DNA of 64,000 nucleotides from Jannaschia donghaensis (GTDB lineage: Bacteria > Pseudomonadota > Alphaproteobacteria > Rhodobacterales > Rhodobacteraceae), in assembly GCF_001403795.1 (NCBI RefSeq), contig NZ_CXSU01000011.1:872603-936602 (forward strand), given 5' to 3'. The position numbers and the translations under genes were made by a program. This document shows, one piece after another, positions 1 through 9,211 of the stretch (the stretch's first letter is position 1; each line of letters opens with the position of its first letter). The notes under the pieces were generated by a model. That model had not been told where the DNA came from and did no database searches. It worked only from the letters and a program-made list of their open reading frames with translations.

Positions 1-156
1 GGCGGATTTGGGCCCAGCATCGGCGCACCGATCGCCATGGGCTACGTTGTCGCCGAAACGGCGACTGGCGCTATGCTTTGGGGCGACGTGCGCGGCAAGC
101 GCCTGCCGGTTACCGTCACAGACCTTCCCTTTCACACCCCGCGCTACAAACGCTGA
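1..156 (+). CDS. gcvT: Aminomethyltransferase of glycine cleavage (T protein), C-terminal end only
   Basis: The window opens inside this gene; the last 51 codons are present and end at TGA 154-156. The peptide has the typical T-protein tail: a GxxIGxPIAMGYV stretch followed by RGKRLPVTV and a short PFHTPRYKR ending. GcvT takes the aminomethyl group from lipoyl-GcvH, transfers the methylene to tetrahydrofolate and releases ammonia in the cytoplasm. gcvH starts 16 bases downstream on the same strand, which supports the identity. Any glycine riboswitch or promoter of this operon lies upstream of the window. Confidence 0.93.
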   Translation, partial: GGFGPSIGAPIAMGYVVAETATGAMLWGDVRGKRLPVTVTDLPFHTPRYKR

Positions 157-172
157 ACCCCGGAGACACGCG

Positions 173-532
173 ATGAAATACACCGAAGAACATGAATGGC
201 TGGACGACAAAGACGGCATCGTGACCGTCGGCATTACCGGCCATGCGGCGACGCAACTGGGCGACGTGGTGTTCGTCGATCTGCCCGACGTCGGCCAGAC
301 CGTGTCCAAGGGCGAGGAGATCGTGGTGATCGAGAGCGTCAAGGCCGCCTCCGACATCATGGCCCCGCTGGACGGCGAGATCGTCGAGGTGAACGACGCG
401 CTGGCCGATGCGCCGGGCCTGGTGAACGAGGATGCCGAGGCCGCCTGGTTCTTCCGCATGACGACCACCACCCCCGAGGAATTGGATGGGTTGATGGACG
501 AGGATGCCTACAAGGACTTCGTCGGCGATTGA
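173..532 (+). CDS. gcvH: Glycine cleavage system H protein
   Basis: 119-residue lipoyl carrier that shuttles the methylamine group between GcvP, GcvT and lipoamide dehydrogenase. The lipoylation site is Lys57 in the ESVKAAS motif, on the usual beta-hairpin after GEEIVVIE. The length matches the family (about 120-130). I chose ATG 173 because the protein then begins [10 protein letters not shown], the usual N-terminus, and a GGAG-like ribosome site lies just upstream. An open frame extends to base 8 but only overlaps gcvT. It sits between gcvT and gcvP, with a small VOC gene inserted before gcvP. Its stop overlaps the next start by one base (TGATG). Confidence 0.97.
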   Translation: MKYTEEHEWLDDKDGIVTVGITGHAATQLGDVVFVDLPDVGQTVSKGEEIVVIESVKAASDIMAPLDGEIVEVNDALADAPGLVNEDAEAAWFFRMTTTTPEELDGLMDEDAYKDFVGD

Positions 533-879
533 TGGGTCGCATCGTCCCCAATCTGACGGCCCGCGATTCCGCCGCTTCGGCCGCGTTCTATGCGGCGGTA
601 TTCGGCGTGGAGGTCGTGATGGACCATGGGTTCATCGTGACCGTCGCGGGCGAGGGGACGCAGGCCGTTCATCTGTCGCTCGCCCGCGAGGGCGGGTCGG
701 GCACGCAGGTGCCCGCCGTGTCGATCGAGGTGAACGACCTGGATGAAACGCTGGCGCGTGCGCGCGCGGCGAAGGCTCCGATCCCATATGGCCCCGTGGT
801 CGAACCATGGGGTGTGCGCCGCTTTTACGTGACCGATCCCGACGGTCACCTGATCAATGTTCTGACCCATACCGCCTGA
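532..879 (+). CDS. VOC (glyoxalase/bleomycin-resistance fold) family protein
   Basis: 115-residue single-domain protein. The N-terminus ([21 protein letters not shown]) and the C-terminal [15 protein letters not shown] are characteristic of the vicinal-oxygen-chelate fold, which usually binds a metal or a small ligand as a dimer. The start ATG shares one base with the gcvH stop, so it is translationally coupled, and gcvP follows 14 bases later. It is therefore carried inside the gcvT-gcvH-gcvP operon, but that does not define a substrate. Glyoxalase-like detoxification or ligand binding are equally possible; no specific function is claimed. Confidence 0.82.
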   Translation: MGRIVPNLTARDSAASAAFYAAVFGVEVVMDHGFIVTVAGEGTQAVHLSLAREGGSGTQVPAVSIEVNDLDETLARARAAKAPIPYGPVVEPWGVRRFYVTDPDGHLINVLTHTA

Positions 880-893
880 CACCGGAGCGACCG

Positions 894-3728
894 ATGACCA
901 AGCTGACCGACTACGACACATATGATTTCGCCAACCGCCGCCACATCGGCCCGTCCCCGTCCGAAATGGACGATATGCTTGCGGCGTGCGGGGTCGAAAC
1001 GTTGGACCAGTTGATCGACGAGACGGTGCCCCCGTCGATCCGTCAGGCCGATCCGCTGCCCTGGCCGCAGATGACGGAACACGCGATCCTGGCGCGGATG
1101 CGCGATTTGGCATCGAAGAACCGCGTGACCGTCAGCATGATCGGGCAGGGGTATTCGGACACGGTCACGCCGCCCGCGATCCAGCGCAACATCCTTGAAA
1201 ACCCGGCGTGGTACACCGCCTATACCCCGTATCAGCCCGAAATCGCGCAGGGCCGGCTTGAGGCGCTGCTCAATTTCCAGACGATGGTGTCGGATCTGAC
1301 GGGCCTCCCGGTCGCGAACGCATCCCTGCTGGACGAGGCGACGGCCTGCGCCGAAGCGATGGTCATGGCGCAACGTGTGTCGAAATCGAAGGCGATGGGA
1401 TTCTTCGTCGATGGTCGCTGCCACCCCCAGAACATCGAAGTGATGCGCACGCGGGCCGAACCGCTGGGGATCGAGTTGATCGTGGGCAAGGTGGACGATC
1501 TGGTGCCCGAACACGTTTTTGGTGCCATCTTCCAGTATCCCGACACGACCGGCGGTCTGCAGGATTTCACCCCGCAGATCGAGGCGCTGCACGGGGCCAA
1601 GGCGCTGGGTATCGTGGCGACGGATCTGCTTGCCCTGTGCCTTTTGAAGGAGCCGGGCGCGATGGGCGCGGACATTGCCGTCGGATCGGCGCAGCGTTTC
1701 GGCGTGCCGTTGGGCTATGGCGGCCCGCACGCCGCGTTCTTCGCCTGCGCCGACGCCTACAAGCGGTCGATGCCGGGGCGTCTGGTGGGCGTGTCGGTCG
1801 ACAGCCACGGACACAAGGCCTACCGCTTGTCGCTTCAGACGCGGGAGCAGCATATCCGCCGCGAAAAGGCGATGAGCAATGTCTGCACCGCGCAGGCGCT
1901 GCTGGCCGTGATGGCAAGCTTCTATGCAGTGTTCCACGGTCCAAAGGGTCTGCACCACATCGCGACGCATGTTCACGCGCATGCCGTGGCGGTGAAGGAC
2001 GCGCTGATCGGGGCCGGGTTCGACGTCGCCGAAGGCGCGATCTTCGACACCGTGACGGTGGCCGTGGGCGCGATGCAGGGCGTCATCTGGCAGAATGCGC
2101 GCGCCGCGGGCATCACCCTGCGACGTGTCGGTAAGAACCGGCTGACCATCGCCTGCGACGAGATTACAGATACTGAAATCCTGAGCCGTCTTCTGGCGGC
2201 CTTCGGGGTGGAGGAGACGTTCGAGCCGCGCGTGGACATCCCTGCCGACCTGCAACGGCAGACCGACTACCTGACCCATCCGATCTTCCACATGAACCGG
2301 GCGGAGGCCGAGATGATGCGCTATATGCGCCGGCTTGCCGACCGCGATCTGGCGCTGGACCGGTCGATGATCCCGCTGGGCAGCTGCACGATGAAGCTGA
2401 ATGCCGCGGTGGAGATGATGCCGGTGACCTTCCCCGAATTCGGCCGCATCCACCCCTTCGCGCCGGTCCAGGACGCCGAAGGATACAAGGAAATGATCGA
2501 CGAATTGTCCGACCGCCTTTGTGTCATCACCGGCTATGACGCGATGTCGATGCAGCCCAATTCGGGGGCGCAGGGGGAATATGCGGGCCTGCTCACCATC
2601 GCGGCCTATCACGCCGCGAAGGGCGATACGAACCGGCGGATTTGCCTGATCCCCACGTCGGCCCACGGCACCAACCCGGCGTCGGCGCAGATGGCCGGCA
2701 TGAAGGTCGTCATCGTGAAGGCGGCCGAAAACGGCGACGTCGATCTGGAGGATTTTCGCGCCAAGGCCGACGCGGCGGGCGACGATCTGGCCGCCTGCAT
2801 GATCACCTATCCCAGCACCCATGGCGTGTTCGAAGACACGGTGAAGGAGGTTTGCGAGATCACGCACGCCCACGGCGGGCAGGTCTATCTGGACGGGGCG
2901 AACCTCAACGCGATGGTCGGCCTGTCCAAGCCGGGCGAAATCGGTGCGGATGTCAGCCACCTGAACCTGCACAAGACCTTCTGCATCCCCCATGGCGGCG
3001 GCGGTCCGGGTATGGGGCCGATCGGCGTGAAGGCGCATCTGGAGCCGTATCTGCCGGGCCATCCCGAAACCGGCGGATCGACCGGGCCGGTATCGGCGGC
3101 CCCCTATGGCAGCGCGTCGATCCTGCCGATTTCCTATGCCTACGTGATGATGATGGGCGGTGCTGGGCTGACGCAGGCGACGAAGGTGGCGATCCTGTCG
3201 GCAAACTACATCGCCGCCCGGCTCAAGGGATCCTACGACGTGCTCTACGGCGGTCGGCGCGGGCGCATCGCGCATGAATGCATCCTCGACACCCGGCCTT
3301 TCGCCGAAAGCGCGCATGTCACCGTCGATGACATCGCCAAGCGCCTGATGGACAACGGCTTCCACGCGCCCACGATGTCCTGGCCCGTGGCCGGCACCCT
3401 GATGGTGGAGCCGACGGAGAGCGAGCCCAAGCCCGAGCTGGACCGCTTCATCGACGCGATGCTGGCCATCCGGGCGGAGGTCGACGCCATCGCGTCGGGC
3501 GAGATGGACGCGCAGAACAACCCGCTCAAGAACGCGCCGCACACGATGGAGGATTTGGTCCGCGACTGGGACCGGCCCTATTCGCGGGAGGCGGGCTGCT
3601 TCCCGCCAGGCGCGTTCCGGGTCGACAAATACTGGCCGCCGGTGAACCGCGTCGACAACGTGGCGGGCGACCGCAACCTGATCTGCACCTGCCCGCCGGT
3701 GGAGGATTACCTGGAAGCGGCCGAATAA
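894..3728 (+). CDS. gcvP: Glycine dehydrogenase (decarboxylating), P protein
   Basis: 944-residue PLP enzyme that decarboxylates glycine and loads the aminomethyl group onto GcvH. The single-chain form is present: N-terminal half with FxxRHIGPS near the start, and C-terminal half with the PLP lysine at about residue 694 in [15 protein letters not shown], followed by the glycine-rich GGGPGMGPI loop. The length agrees with the E. coli type (957). ATG 894 has a GGAG sequence eight bases upstream; the open frame reaches back to 807 but overlaps the VOC gene. It completes the gcvT-gcvH-gcvP set, so the cell can feed glycine into one-carbon metabolism. Confidence 0.97.
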   Translation: MTKLTDYDTYDFANRRHIGPSPSEMDDMLAACGVETLDQLIDETVPPSIRQADPLPWPQMTEHAILARMRDLASKNRVTVSMIGQGYSDTVTPPAIQRNILENPAWYTAYTPYQPEIAQGRLEALLNFQTMVSDLTGLPVANASLLDEATACAEAMVMAQRVSKSKAMGFFVDGRCHPQNIEVMRTRAEPLGIELIVGKVDDLVPEHVFGAIFQYPDTTGGLQDFTPQIEALHGAKALGIVATDLLALCLLKEPGAMGADIAVGSAQRFGVPLGYGGPHAAFFACADAYKRSMPGRLVGVSVDSHGHKAYRLSLQTREQHIRREKAMSNVCTAQALLAVMASFYAVFHGPKGLHHIATHVHAHAVAVKDALIGAGFDVAEGAIFDTVTVAVGAMQGVIWQNARAAGITLRRVGKNRLTIACDEITDTEILSRLLAAFGVEETFEPRVDIPADLQRQTDYLTHPIFHMNRAEAEMMRYMRRLADRDLALDRSMIPLGSCTMKLNAAVEMMPVTFPEFGRIHPFAPVQDAEGYKEMIDELSDRLCVITGYDAMSMQPNSGAQGEYAGLLTIAAYHAAKGDTNRRICLIPTSAHGTNPASAQMAGMKVVIVKAAENGDVDLEDFRAKADAAGDDLAACMITYPSTHGVFEDTVKEVCEITHAHGGQVYLDGANLNAMVGLSKPGEIGADVSHLNLHKTFCIPHGGGGPGMGPIGVKAHLEPYLPGHPETGGSTGPVSAAPYGSASILPISYAYVMMMGGAGLTQATKVAILSANYIAARLKGSYDVLYGGRRGRIAHECILDTRPFAESAHVTVDDIAKRLMDNGFHAPTMSWPVAGTLMVEPTESEPKPELDRFIDAMLAIRAEVDAIASGEMDAQNNPLKNAPHTMEDLVRDWDRPYSREAGCFPPGAFRVDKYWPPVNRVDNVAGDRNLICTCPPVEDYLEAAE

Positions 3729-3765
3729 AAGCGGAACCCTTGGGATGAACGGCTGATTGGGGGAT

Positions 3766-3996
3766 ATGCGCATGCTTATCCCCCTTCTGTTCGTCGCCAC
3801 GCCCGCAATTTCGCAGGACATTTCCGCGCCGGAAGCCGGCAGCACCATCGAGACGGAGCATGTGCTTCCGGGCGCCTCTGCCGGTATGAAGATCCGTCTT
3901 AAGGGTGTGGTCCTCACAATCGAGGACCTGGAGATCGAACTGATCCTCGATCCACAGGACGGCGAACCGATCCTCGGGCCCGGAGCCGAAAACTAG
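3766..3996 (+). CDS. Small exported hypothetical protein
   Basis: 76 residues with no recognised family. The first 18 or so residues (MRMLIPLLFVATPAISQ) look like a signal peptide with an A-x-S-Q cleavage area, so the mature part would be about 58 periplasmic residues of beta-type, acidic sequence. A purine-rich ATTGGGGGAT lies directly before ATG 3766; ATG 3772 is an alternative start. It follows gcvP by 37 bases and may be the tail of that operon. Convergent with the DUF2254 gene; a 4-bp stem closed by TTCG (3996-4007) overlaps its stop but lacks a T-tract. Coding status is likely but not certain. Confidence 0.55.
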   Translation: MRMLIPLLFVATPAISQDISAPEAGSTIETEHVLPGASAGMKIRLKGVVLTIEDLEIELILDPQDGEPILGPGAEN

Positions 3997-4124
3997 GGCT
4001 TCGGCCCGGACAATCGCTCAAGGTTTTGAGATGGGATCTTCGCCGTGGACCGCGCGTTGGCCGATCTTGGTCCATGCCCCTGCGGTGCCGATGCGAGATA
4101 TTTGACCTCCATGTCGGAGGGAAA

Positions 4125-5396
4125 TCACCTTGATGTGACCACCTCGGTCGGCTGCTCGCTCTGTCTGCCCATCGCTCGAAGCCTCACCTTGTCCTGCTCC
4201 AGGGGCAAGCTCTGGCTGGCATAAGCCACGGCGCGGGAGGCGATCGCCCGCGCGGCGCGCGCCATGTCCTGATCCGCGTGCTTGGACAATTGCGCAAGGT
4301 TGTCCTGTATGGCGATCTGCACTTCCAGAAAGGCCGCGCCGTCGCGCGCGATGGCCTCGAACGCGGCATCCAGCAAGTCGCGCGGTGACATGGCCGGAAC
4401 CCGAAGACGTGGATAATCGACTTCCTCGGCCTCCTGTTCGGGCTCCCATTCGGACAGGATCGTCATCTGTCGGCGCAGGATGTGCACGGCCGTGCCTGGA
4501 TCGTTGACCGCCGGGGACAGGGCGCGTTCGGCGCCTTCGGTCAGCACCGTCATGCCGAAGACCGGGTTGGAGGTGAAGGTCGCCTGACTGCCCAGGATCA
4601 TCGTTGCGCTCATCTGGGACTGCATCTTGGTCGTCAGACGCTCCGTCTCGATCGACATAAGCGTATCGCCCGGCAGCAGCCAGTCGCCCGGAACGGCCCG
4701 CACGTGCACGATCGCATCCGCCTGCTCGGCCAGTTCGGCCAATTGCTTCGTGTCGATGGCCTGAACGAAAACGCATCGGTTGGCGCGCACGTCGATCGCG
4801 TCAGACGGCACGTCGACCGCGGCCCGCCCGCCCATGAACGGCGACCCCAGCCGGTCGTGCAACGCCTCCACCGTCTTGGCTTCGATCCGGTCGGCCGTGG
4901 ATTCAAGCGTGCCGAGCGACGACAGCTGCGACACCCAGCGTATCGTTGACCAGACGACCCGCGCGATCACGAAGCCCACGACGACATAGAGCGCCGCGAA
5001 ATCCTCCGTGTTATAGAAATCGGCCTTGATGATGAAAATCGACGTCAGTGCAAAGACAAAGGCGCTCAGGTACGTCGCGAGGATCGAATGGATCAGACCG
5101 TCGCTGCGCAGCAACCGGTGCGCTCTGGGCGTGACGACATTCGCCGCGTTGTGATGCGCGCTGACCATCGCGGTAAGAGAGAATGTCGACACCACGAGCA
5201 TGGAATTGGTCAGGATCGACACGAGCTGCGTGACTGCATCCTCGTCGATGCGGTCCGCGAAAGCCTGCGGGATCAAGGGGCTGAAGAATGGCGTGACCAC
5301 CGCCACAACGACAGCGAGACCGCACATCAGTGCGATCCGCGACCAGATTTCGTCCCAAAGGCGGCTGAAGTTGAAAATTGACTTAAACAAAGACAT
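4125..5396 (-). CDS. DUF2254 family integral membrane protein
   Basis: 423 residues matching the predicted membrane protein family DUF2254, whose function is unknown. Hydrophobic segments lie in the first 160 residues (around [52 protein letters not shown] and [15 protein letters not shown]), followed by a long cytoplasmic region. The conserved family stretch [18 protein letters not shown] is present. The frame opens at a TTG (5417), but ATG 5396 is preceded at a proper distance by AGGAGC, so I use that. It stands alone, convergent with the glycine-cleavage operon. Confidence 0.85.
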   Translation of the reverse strand: MSLFKSIFNFSRLWDEIWSRIALMCGLAVVVAVVTPFFSPLIPQAFADRIDEDAVTQLVSILTNSMLVVSTFSLTAMVSAHHNAANVVTPRAHRLLRSDGLIHSILATYLSAFVFALTSIFIIKADFYNTEDFAALYVVVGFVIARVVWSTIRWVSQLSSLGTLESTADRIEAKTVEALHDRLGSPFMGGRAAVDVPSDAIDVRANRCVFVQAIDTKQLAELAEQADAIVHVRAVPGDWLLPGDTLMSIETERLTTKMQSQMSATMILGSQATFTSNPVFGMTVLTEGAERALSPAVNDPGTAVHILRRQMTILSEWEPEQEAEEVDYPRLRVPAMSPRDLLDAAFEAIARDGAAFLEVQIAIQDNLAQLSKHADQDMARAARAIASRAVAYASQSLPLEQDKVRLRAMGRQSEQPTEVVTSR

Positions 5397-5518
5397 TGGC
5401 GACGGCGCTCCTGACAACAGGGGATAACGTCCGGCGCTGTGGCCGGGGTTCCGTGTCCTTGCACGAAACGCGTGCTTTGGCGATGGCGGGACGGTGTCGA
5501 TATCGCACCGCCGCGCGC

Positions 5519-5549
5519 TTGACGTCCCAAACCGGGCGGCGCATATGAG
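5519..5549 (+). promoter_or_regulatory. Probable sigma-70 promoter of tRNA-Ala
   Basis: A TTGACG hexamer (5519-5524) is followed, after a spacer of about 17-19 bases, by an AT-rich CATATGAG block (5542-5549) that can act as the -10 element. The tRNA begins at 5557, a few bases after the expected start. The -35 is a strong match, the -10 weaker; this is inference from the sequence. Confidence 0.5.
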
Positions 5550-5556
5550 CGCCGTT

Positions 5557-5632
5557 GGGGTCGTAGCTCAGTTGGTAGAGCGCGTCGTTCGCAACGACGA
5601 GGTCAGGGGTTCGATTCCCCTCGGCTCCACCA
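5557..5632 (+). tRNA. tRNA-Ala (anticodon CGC)
   Basis: 76-base cloverleaf including an encoded CCA end. The acceptor stem GGGGTCG pairs with CGGCTCC and contains the G3:U70 wobble that marks alanine tRNAs. The anticodon stem CGTCG/CGACG encloses the loop TTCGCAA, giving anticodon CGC, which reads GCG, a frequent codon in this GC-rich DNA. The T arm is AGGGG-TTCGATT-CCCCT. It lies alone between two oppositely oriented protein genes, with a promoter-like element upstream and a hairpin 110 bases downstream. Confidence 0.97.
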
Positions 5633-5742
5633 GCCATTCTCGGCGCGGCCGATGAATGACAGTGCGCGAAAAAGTCCGATGCAATCGGGCGCGCAGCGAC
5701 ACCCGGATCAAGTCACCCTCCGCCATCCCAATCCCATAAACC

Positions 5743-5776
5743 AAAAGGGCCGCCCCGAAGGACGGCCCCCTCTTTT
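5743..5776 (-). terminator. Hairpin terminator of the sugar ABC operon
   Basis: GGGCCG (5747-5752) and CGGCCC (5763-5768) form a 6-bp GC stem with a ten-base loop. The left flank AAAA gives a U-run on the minus strand, just after the binding-protein gene that ends the operon. The right flank CTCTTTT could serve the plus strand, so it may also stop tRNA-Ala transcription. Confidence 0.7.
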
Positions 5777-5785
5777 ACGTCTCAA

Positions 5786-6724
5786 TCAAAACGGGCTGTC
5801 GGGATAATAGAAGTCCAGCGCGTTGTCCTGTGTCACCAGCACCGATCCGATGGTGAAGGTGCCCGCCACCGGTGCCGTCGAGGTAAGGCCCACGGCCGTC
5901 ATCTCGATCGCCGTGGCGATCATCGAGGGCGGATAGGTCACGTTCGCCGGGATCATCTGGTCCCCGTCGGCCGTGCGCTTGATCATCTCCTTCATGCCGG
6001 CCCCACCCAAGACGAACTGGATGTCGTCGCGGCCCGCCGCCTCGATGGCGGCCAGAACGCCGATCGCCATGTCATCGTCCGAGGCCCAGACGGCATCCAA
6101 CTGCGGATGTTTGGACAGGAAGTCCTGCATGACGGTGAAGCTGTCGTCGCGGTTCCAGTTGCCGTGCTCCATATCCACGATTTCGATGCCCGATCCCTCG
6201 ATGGCCGATTGGAAGCCATCGACTCGTTCGTTGTCGATGGTCGTCGGAATGCCGCGCAGCGCGACGATCTTGCCGCCGTCCGGCATTTTGGAGACCATGT
6301 ATTCGCCCGACACGCGCCCGAAGCCGGGGTTGTCGCCGGCCACGTACAGATCCTCGATCCCATCCTGCGCCAGCCCGCGGTCGACGACGGTGACCCAGGC
6401 CCCAGAGTCCGCGACGGCCTTGACCGGGCCGGTCAGCGGCTCGCTCTCGAACGGCAGCACGACAAGCGCGCTGATGTTGCGCGTCGCCAGCATATCCTCG
6501 ATGTCATTGACCTGCTTGGACGGGTCCGACGCGGTGGCCAGCACGAAGTCGAGCTGCGGATAGACCTCCTCCAACCGCTCCACCGCCTGTTGCGCGTGGA
6601 AGTTCATGCCGCCGGCCCAGCCGTGGGTCGCCGCGGGGATCGACACGCCGATGACCTTCACGTCCTGCGCCATCGCGGGCAGGGCGGTTGCGGCGACGAG
6701 GGCCGCGAGTGCGAGATGTTTCAT
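5786..6724 (-). CDS. Sugar ABC transporter periplasmic binding protein (ribose/CUT2 type)
   Basis: 312 residues with a clear signal peptide (MKHLALAALVAATALPAMAQ) and a periplasmic-binding-protein family 1 / Peripla_BP_4 fold like RbsB: the VIGVSIPAATHGWAGG start, SGEYMVSKMPDGGKIVAL, and DAVWASDDDMAIGVLAA near the hinge. It captures a sugar or related ligand for the permease and ATPase encoded just upstream in transcription. In most such operons the binding protein comes first; here it is last, 37 bases after the permease and followed by a terminator. The ligand cannot be told from sequence. Confidence 0.92.
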   Translation of the reverse strand: MKHLALAALVAATALPAMAQDVKVIGVSIPAATHGWAGGMNFHAQQAVERLEEVYPQLDFVLATASDPSKQVNDIEDMLATRNISALVVLPFESEPLTGPVKAVADSGAWVTVVDRGLAQDGIEDLYVAGDNPGFGRVSGEYMVSKMPDGGKIVALRGIPTTIDNERVDGFQSAIEGSGIEIVDMEHGNWNRDDSFTVMQDFLSKHPQLDAVWASDDDMAIGVLAAIEAAGRDDIQFVLGGAGMKEMIKRTADGDQMIPANVTYPPSMIATAIEMTAVGLTSTAPVAGTFTIGSVLVTQDNALDFYYPDSPF

Positions 6725-6761
6725 GAATAGTCCTCCCAGTTGGTGTTCTCCGGCGACCTCC

Positions 6762-7730
6762 TCAGCCGTCGGCCTTGCGTTCCCGCTGCAGGATCACGGC
6801 GAGAATGATGATGACCCCCTGGATCGCCCCGTTCAGATAGGGGCTGACCCCGTCGGTCAGGTTCAGGATATTGTCGATGAGGCTCAGGATCAGAACACCG
6901 ATGACGGTGCCCCAGACACGCCCGAATCCGCCCTTGAGCATGGTGCCGCCGATGATGACGGCGGCGATCGCCTCCAATTCCCACAGGACGCCGGTGGACG
7001 AGGAAGCCGAGCCAAGGCGCGGCACATACATGATGGTCGCCACACCAACGAGGATACCGAGGAAAACGTAGGTCAGCATCCGCACCCGGTTGACGTTCAC
7101 CGAGGAATAGCGCGCCACCTGATCGTTGCTGCCCACCGCTGCCGCGTGCCGCCCGAAGGCCGCGCGGCGCATGATGACTTCGCCAAGGGTGGCGACGAGC
7201 GCGAAGACGATGATGGGCCAACTGATGCCAAGGATGCCGTCGTAGTAGATCGGGCGGATCACCGTGCGCATCCCGAAGTCGAGGCTGAGCGTGCCACCGT
7301 CGGCAAGCCAGGTCACCAGGGAACGGTAGATGCCCATCGTGCCCAGCGTGACGATGAAGGCCTCGATCCGCATGGTGGTGATCAGGAAGCCGTTGACGAA
7401 CCCCGCGATCGTGCCGGCCAGCAGGGCGGCCAGCATCCCCACCAGGACCAGGGCGACGCCCGGCCCCAACGTCGGCAACAGGCCGTTCATCACCAGGATC
7501 ATCAATCCGGCAATGAACGCCGCCATCGACCCGACCGACAGATCCAGCCCTCCAGACGTGATCACGAAGGTCATGCCCACGGCAATGATTCCGATGAAGG
7601 CCGAGCGCGACAGGACATTGGTGATGTTGCCCGCGCTCAGGAAATTGGAATTGAGCAGCGCGCCGACGACGATCAGGGCGACAAGCGCCAGGATCGGGCC
7701 CAGCACGCGAAGGTCGAGTTTCGCGCTCAT
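6762..7730 (-). CDS. Sugar ABC transporter permease (RbsC type)
   Basis: 322 residues, mostly hydrophobic, with about eight to ten membrane helices. The BPD_transp_2 family signature is present: GMTFVITSGGLDLSVGSMAA near the N-terminal third and AVIIGGTMLKGGFGRVWGTVIG in the C-terminal third, which forms the contact with the ATPase. ATG 7730 overlaps the ATPase stop by four bases (ATGA), so it is translationally coupled. An open frame runs on upstream to 8831 without a stop, but that part lies over the ATPase gene in another frame and is not coding. Confidence 0.93.
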   Translation of the reverse strand: MSAKLDLRVLGPILALVALIVVGALLNSNFLSAGNITNVLSRSAFIGIIAVGMTFVITSGGLDLSVGSMAAFIAGLMILVMNGLLPTLGPGVALVLVGMLAALLAGTIAGFVNGFLITTMRIEAFIVTLGTMGIYRSLVTWLADGGTLSLDFGMRTVIRPIYYDGILGISWPIIVFALVATLGEVIMRRAAFGRHAAAVGSNDQVARYSSVNVNRVRMLTYVFLGILVGVATIMYVPRLGSASSSTGVLWELEAIAAVIIGGTMLKGGFGRVWGTVIGVLILSLIDNILNLTDGVSPYLNGAIQGVIIILAVILQRERKADG

Positions 7731-9211
7731 GCTGCGTCCTTTCGGCCGTCCAGGCCGGTCGCCAGGCGGATGATGCGATCTTCGGTGATGGTGTCGCCCG
7801 AAAGCTCTCCGGCGATGCGGCCTTCGCGCATCACCAGCACACGGTCGGACAGGCCAATCACCTCCTGCATCTCCGAGGAGATGACGATGATCGACTTTCC
7901 CTCTGCCGCCAGCGCGTGGATGAATTCGTAAATCTGCTGCTTGGTGCCGATGTCGATGCCGCGCGTCGGCTCGTCGATGATGACGATCTTCGGCTGGGCC
8001 AGCATGGTCTTGGCCAGCAGCAGCTTTTGCTGGTTGCCACCCGACAGGTTGCCGACGGTCACGGCGCGGTGCGGCGCGCGGATGTCGAAATCCGCAATGG
8101 CGCGGGTCAGGGCCGCATCCTCGGCCGTCTCGTCGATCAGCAGACCGGTGAAATCCGACAGCGATTGCAGCGTCAGATTCTCCCGCATTCCCTTGGAGAG
8201 CAGCAGCCCGCGCTCCTTTCGATCTTCGGTCAGATACGCGATGCCGGCATCCAGTGCGGCACGCGGATTGGGGAAGGGTGCCTTGCCGTTCACCGACCCG
8301 GTTGCGGCGCGCAAGCCGACCAACCCCTCCATCGTCTCGGTCCGCCCCGCACCTATCAGGCCCGCCAGGCCCAGGATTTCGCCATCGTGTAGATCCAGGT
8401 CGATGCCATCGGCATATCCCGGAACAGTCAAGTTTCGAACGGTCAGGACCTTGTCGTGGCCAACCGCTCGCGTTCGCACAGGGTAAAGCGACGACACATC
8501 GCGCCCCACCATCGCCGTCGCCATCGCGTCTTCCGTCATGTCCTCCGCCGGATGCTGCCCGACGACCCACCCGTCCCGCAGGATCGTCATGCGGTCGGAA
8601 ATGCGTTTTACCTCGTCCAGCTTGTGGGACGTGAACAGGATCGCGACGCCGCTCTCGCGCAGGCGATCCACCTGCGTGAACAGGCTTTCCGCCTCGCGCG
8701 CGGTCAGGACGGCCGTCGGCTCGTCCATGATGAGGACACGGGCATCGCGCGACAGGGCTTTGGCGATTTCCACCATCTGCTTGTCGGGGTTGGAGATGTC
8801 GCGCACCGTCGCCGTGGGCGACACATTGCAATCCAGACGCTTGAGCAGCGCCGATGCCTTGTCGCGCATCGCCCGCTTGTCCAGAAACAGACCCCGTTTC
8901 ATCTCGTGGCCCAGAAAGATATTCTGCTCCACCGTCAGCTGTTCGGCCAGATTGAACTCCTGATGGATCAACACGACGCCCGCGGCTTCCGCTGCCTGAC
9001 TGTCGGCAAAGGTAACGGCGCGGTCATTCAACAAGACCTGACCGGCGGTCGGTGCCAGGTAGCCCGACATGATCTTCATCGTCGTGGATTTGCCGGCCCC
9101 GTTTTCGCCGATCAGGGCGTGAACCTCGCCGGGGGCCAGCACGATATCGATGCCGTAAAGCACCTGCACCGCGCCGAAACTGCGATCGACCTGTTTGAGC
9201 GTAAGCTTCAC
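7727..9211 (-). CDS. Sugar ABC transporter ATP-binding protein, two-domain RbsA type
   Basis: 494 residues with two ATPase domains, as in RbsA/MglA. The first has Walker A GENGAGKST (about residue 37) and Walker B RVLIMDEPTA; the second has the variant signature LSGGNQQK and Walker B IVIIDEPTRGID, typical of this family, where one half is often catalytically weaker. GTG 9211 is chosen because it gives the expected N-terminus VKLTLKQVDRSFGAVQVL and overlaps the dehydrogenase stop (GTGA). The frame continues upstream to 9589 only because it runs over the neighbouring gene. Confidence 0.92.
   Translation of the reverse strand: MKLTLKQVDRSFGAVQVLYGIDIVLAPGEVHALIGENGAGKSTTMKIMSGYLAPTAGQVLLNDRAVTFADSQAAEAAGVVLIHQEFNLAEQLTVEQNIFLGHEMKRGLFLDKRAMRDKASALLKRLDCNVSPTATVRDISNPDKQMVEIAKALSRDARVLIMDEPTAVLTAREAESLFTQVDRLRESGVAILFTSHKLDEVKRISDRMTILRDGWVVGQHPAEDMTEDAMATAMVGRDVSSLYPVRTRAVGHDKVLTVRNLTVPGYADGIDLDLHDGEILGLAGLIGAGRTETMEGLVGLRAATGSVNGKAPFPNPRAALDAGIAYLTEDRKERGLLLSKGMRENLTLQSLSDFTGLLIDETAEDAALTRAIADFDIRAPHRAVTVGNLSGGNQQKLLLAKTMLAQPKIVIIDEPTRGIDIGTKQQIYEFIHALAAEGKSIIVISSEMQEVIGLSDRVLVMREGRIAGELSGDTITEDRIIRLATGLDGRKDAA

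Noticed and set aside
846-3917. 1023-codon minus-strand open frame
   Set aside because: Antisense shadow of gcvP with no recognisable domain and an Arg/His-rich composition.
6606-7931. 441-codon plus-strand frame over the sugar permease
   Set aside because: Low-complexity His/Arg/Asp-rich shadow; the opposite strand has a clear RbsC-type permease.
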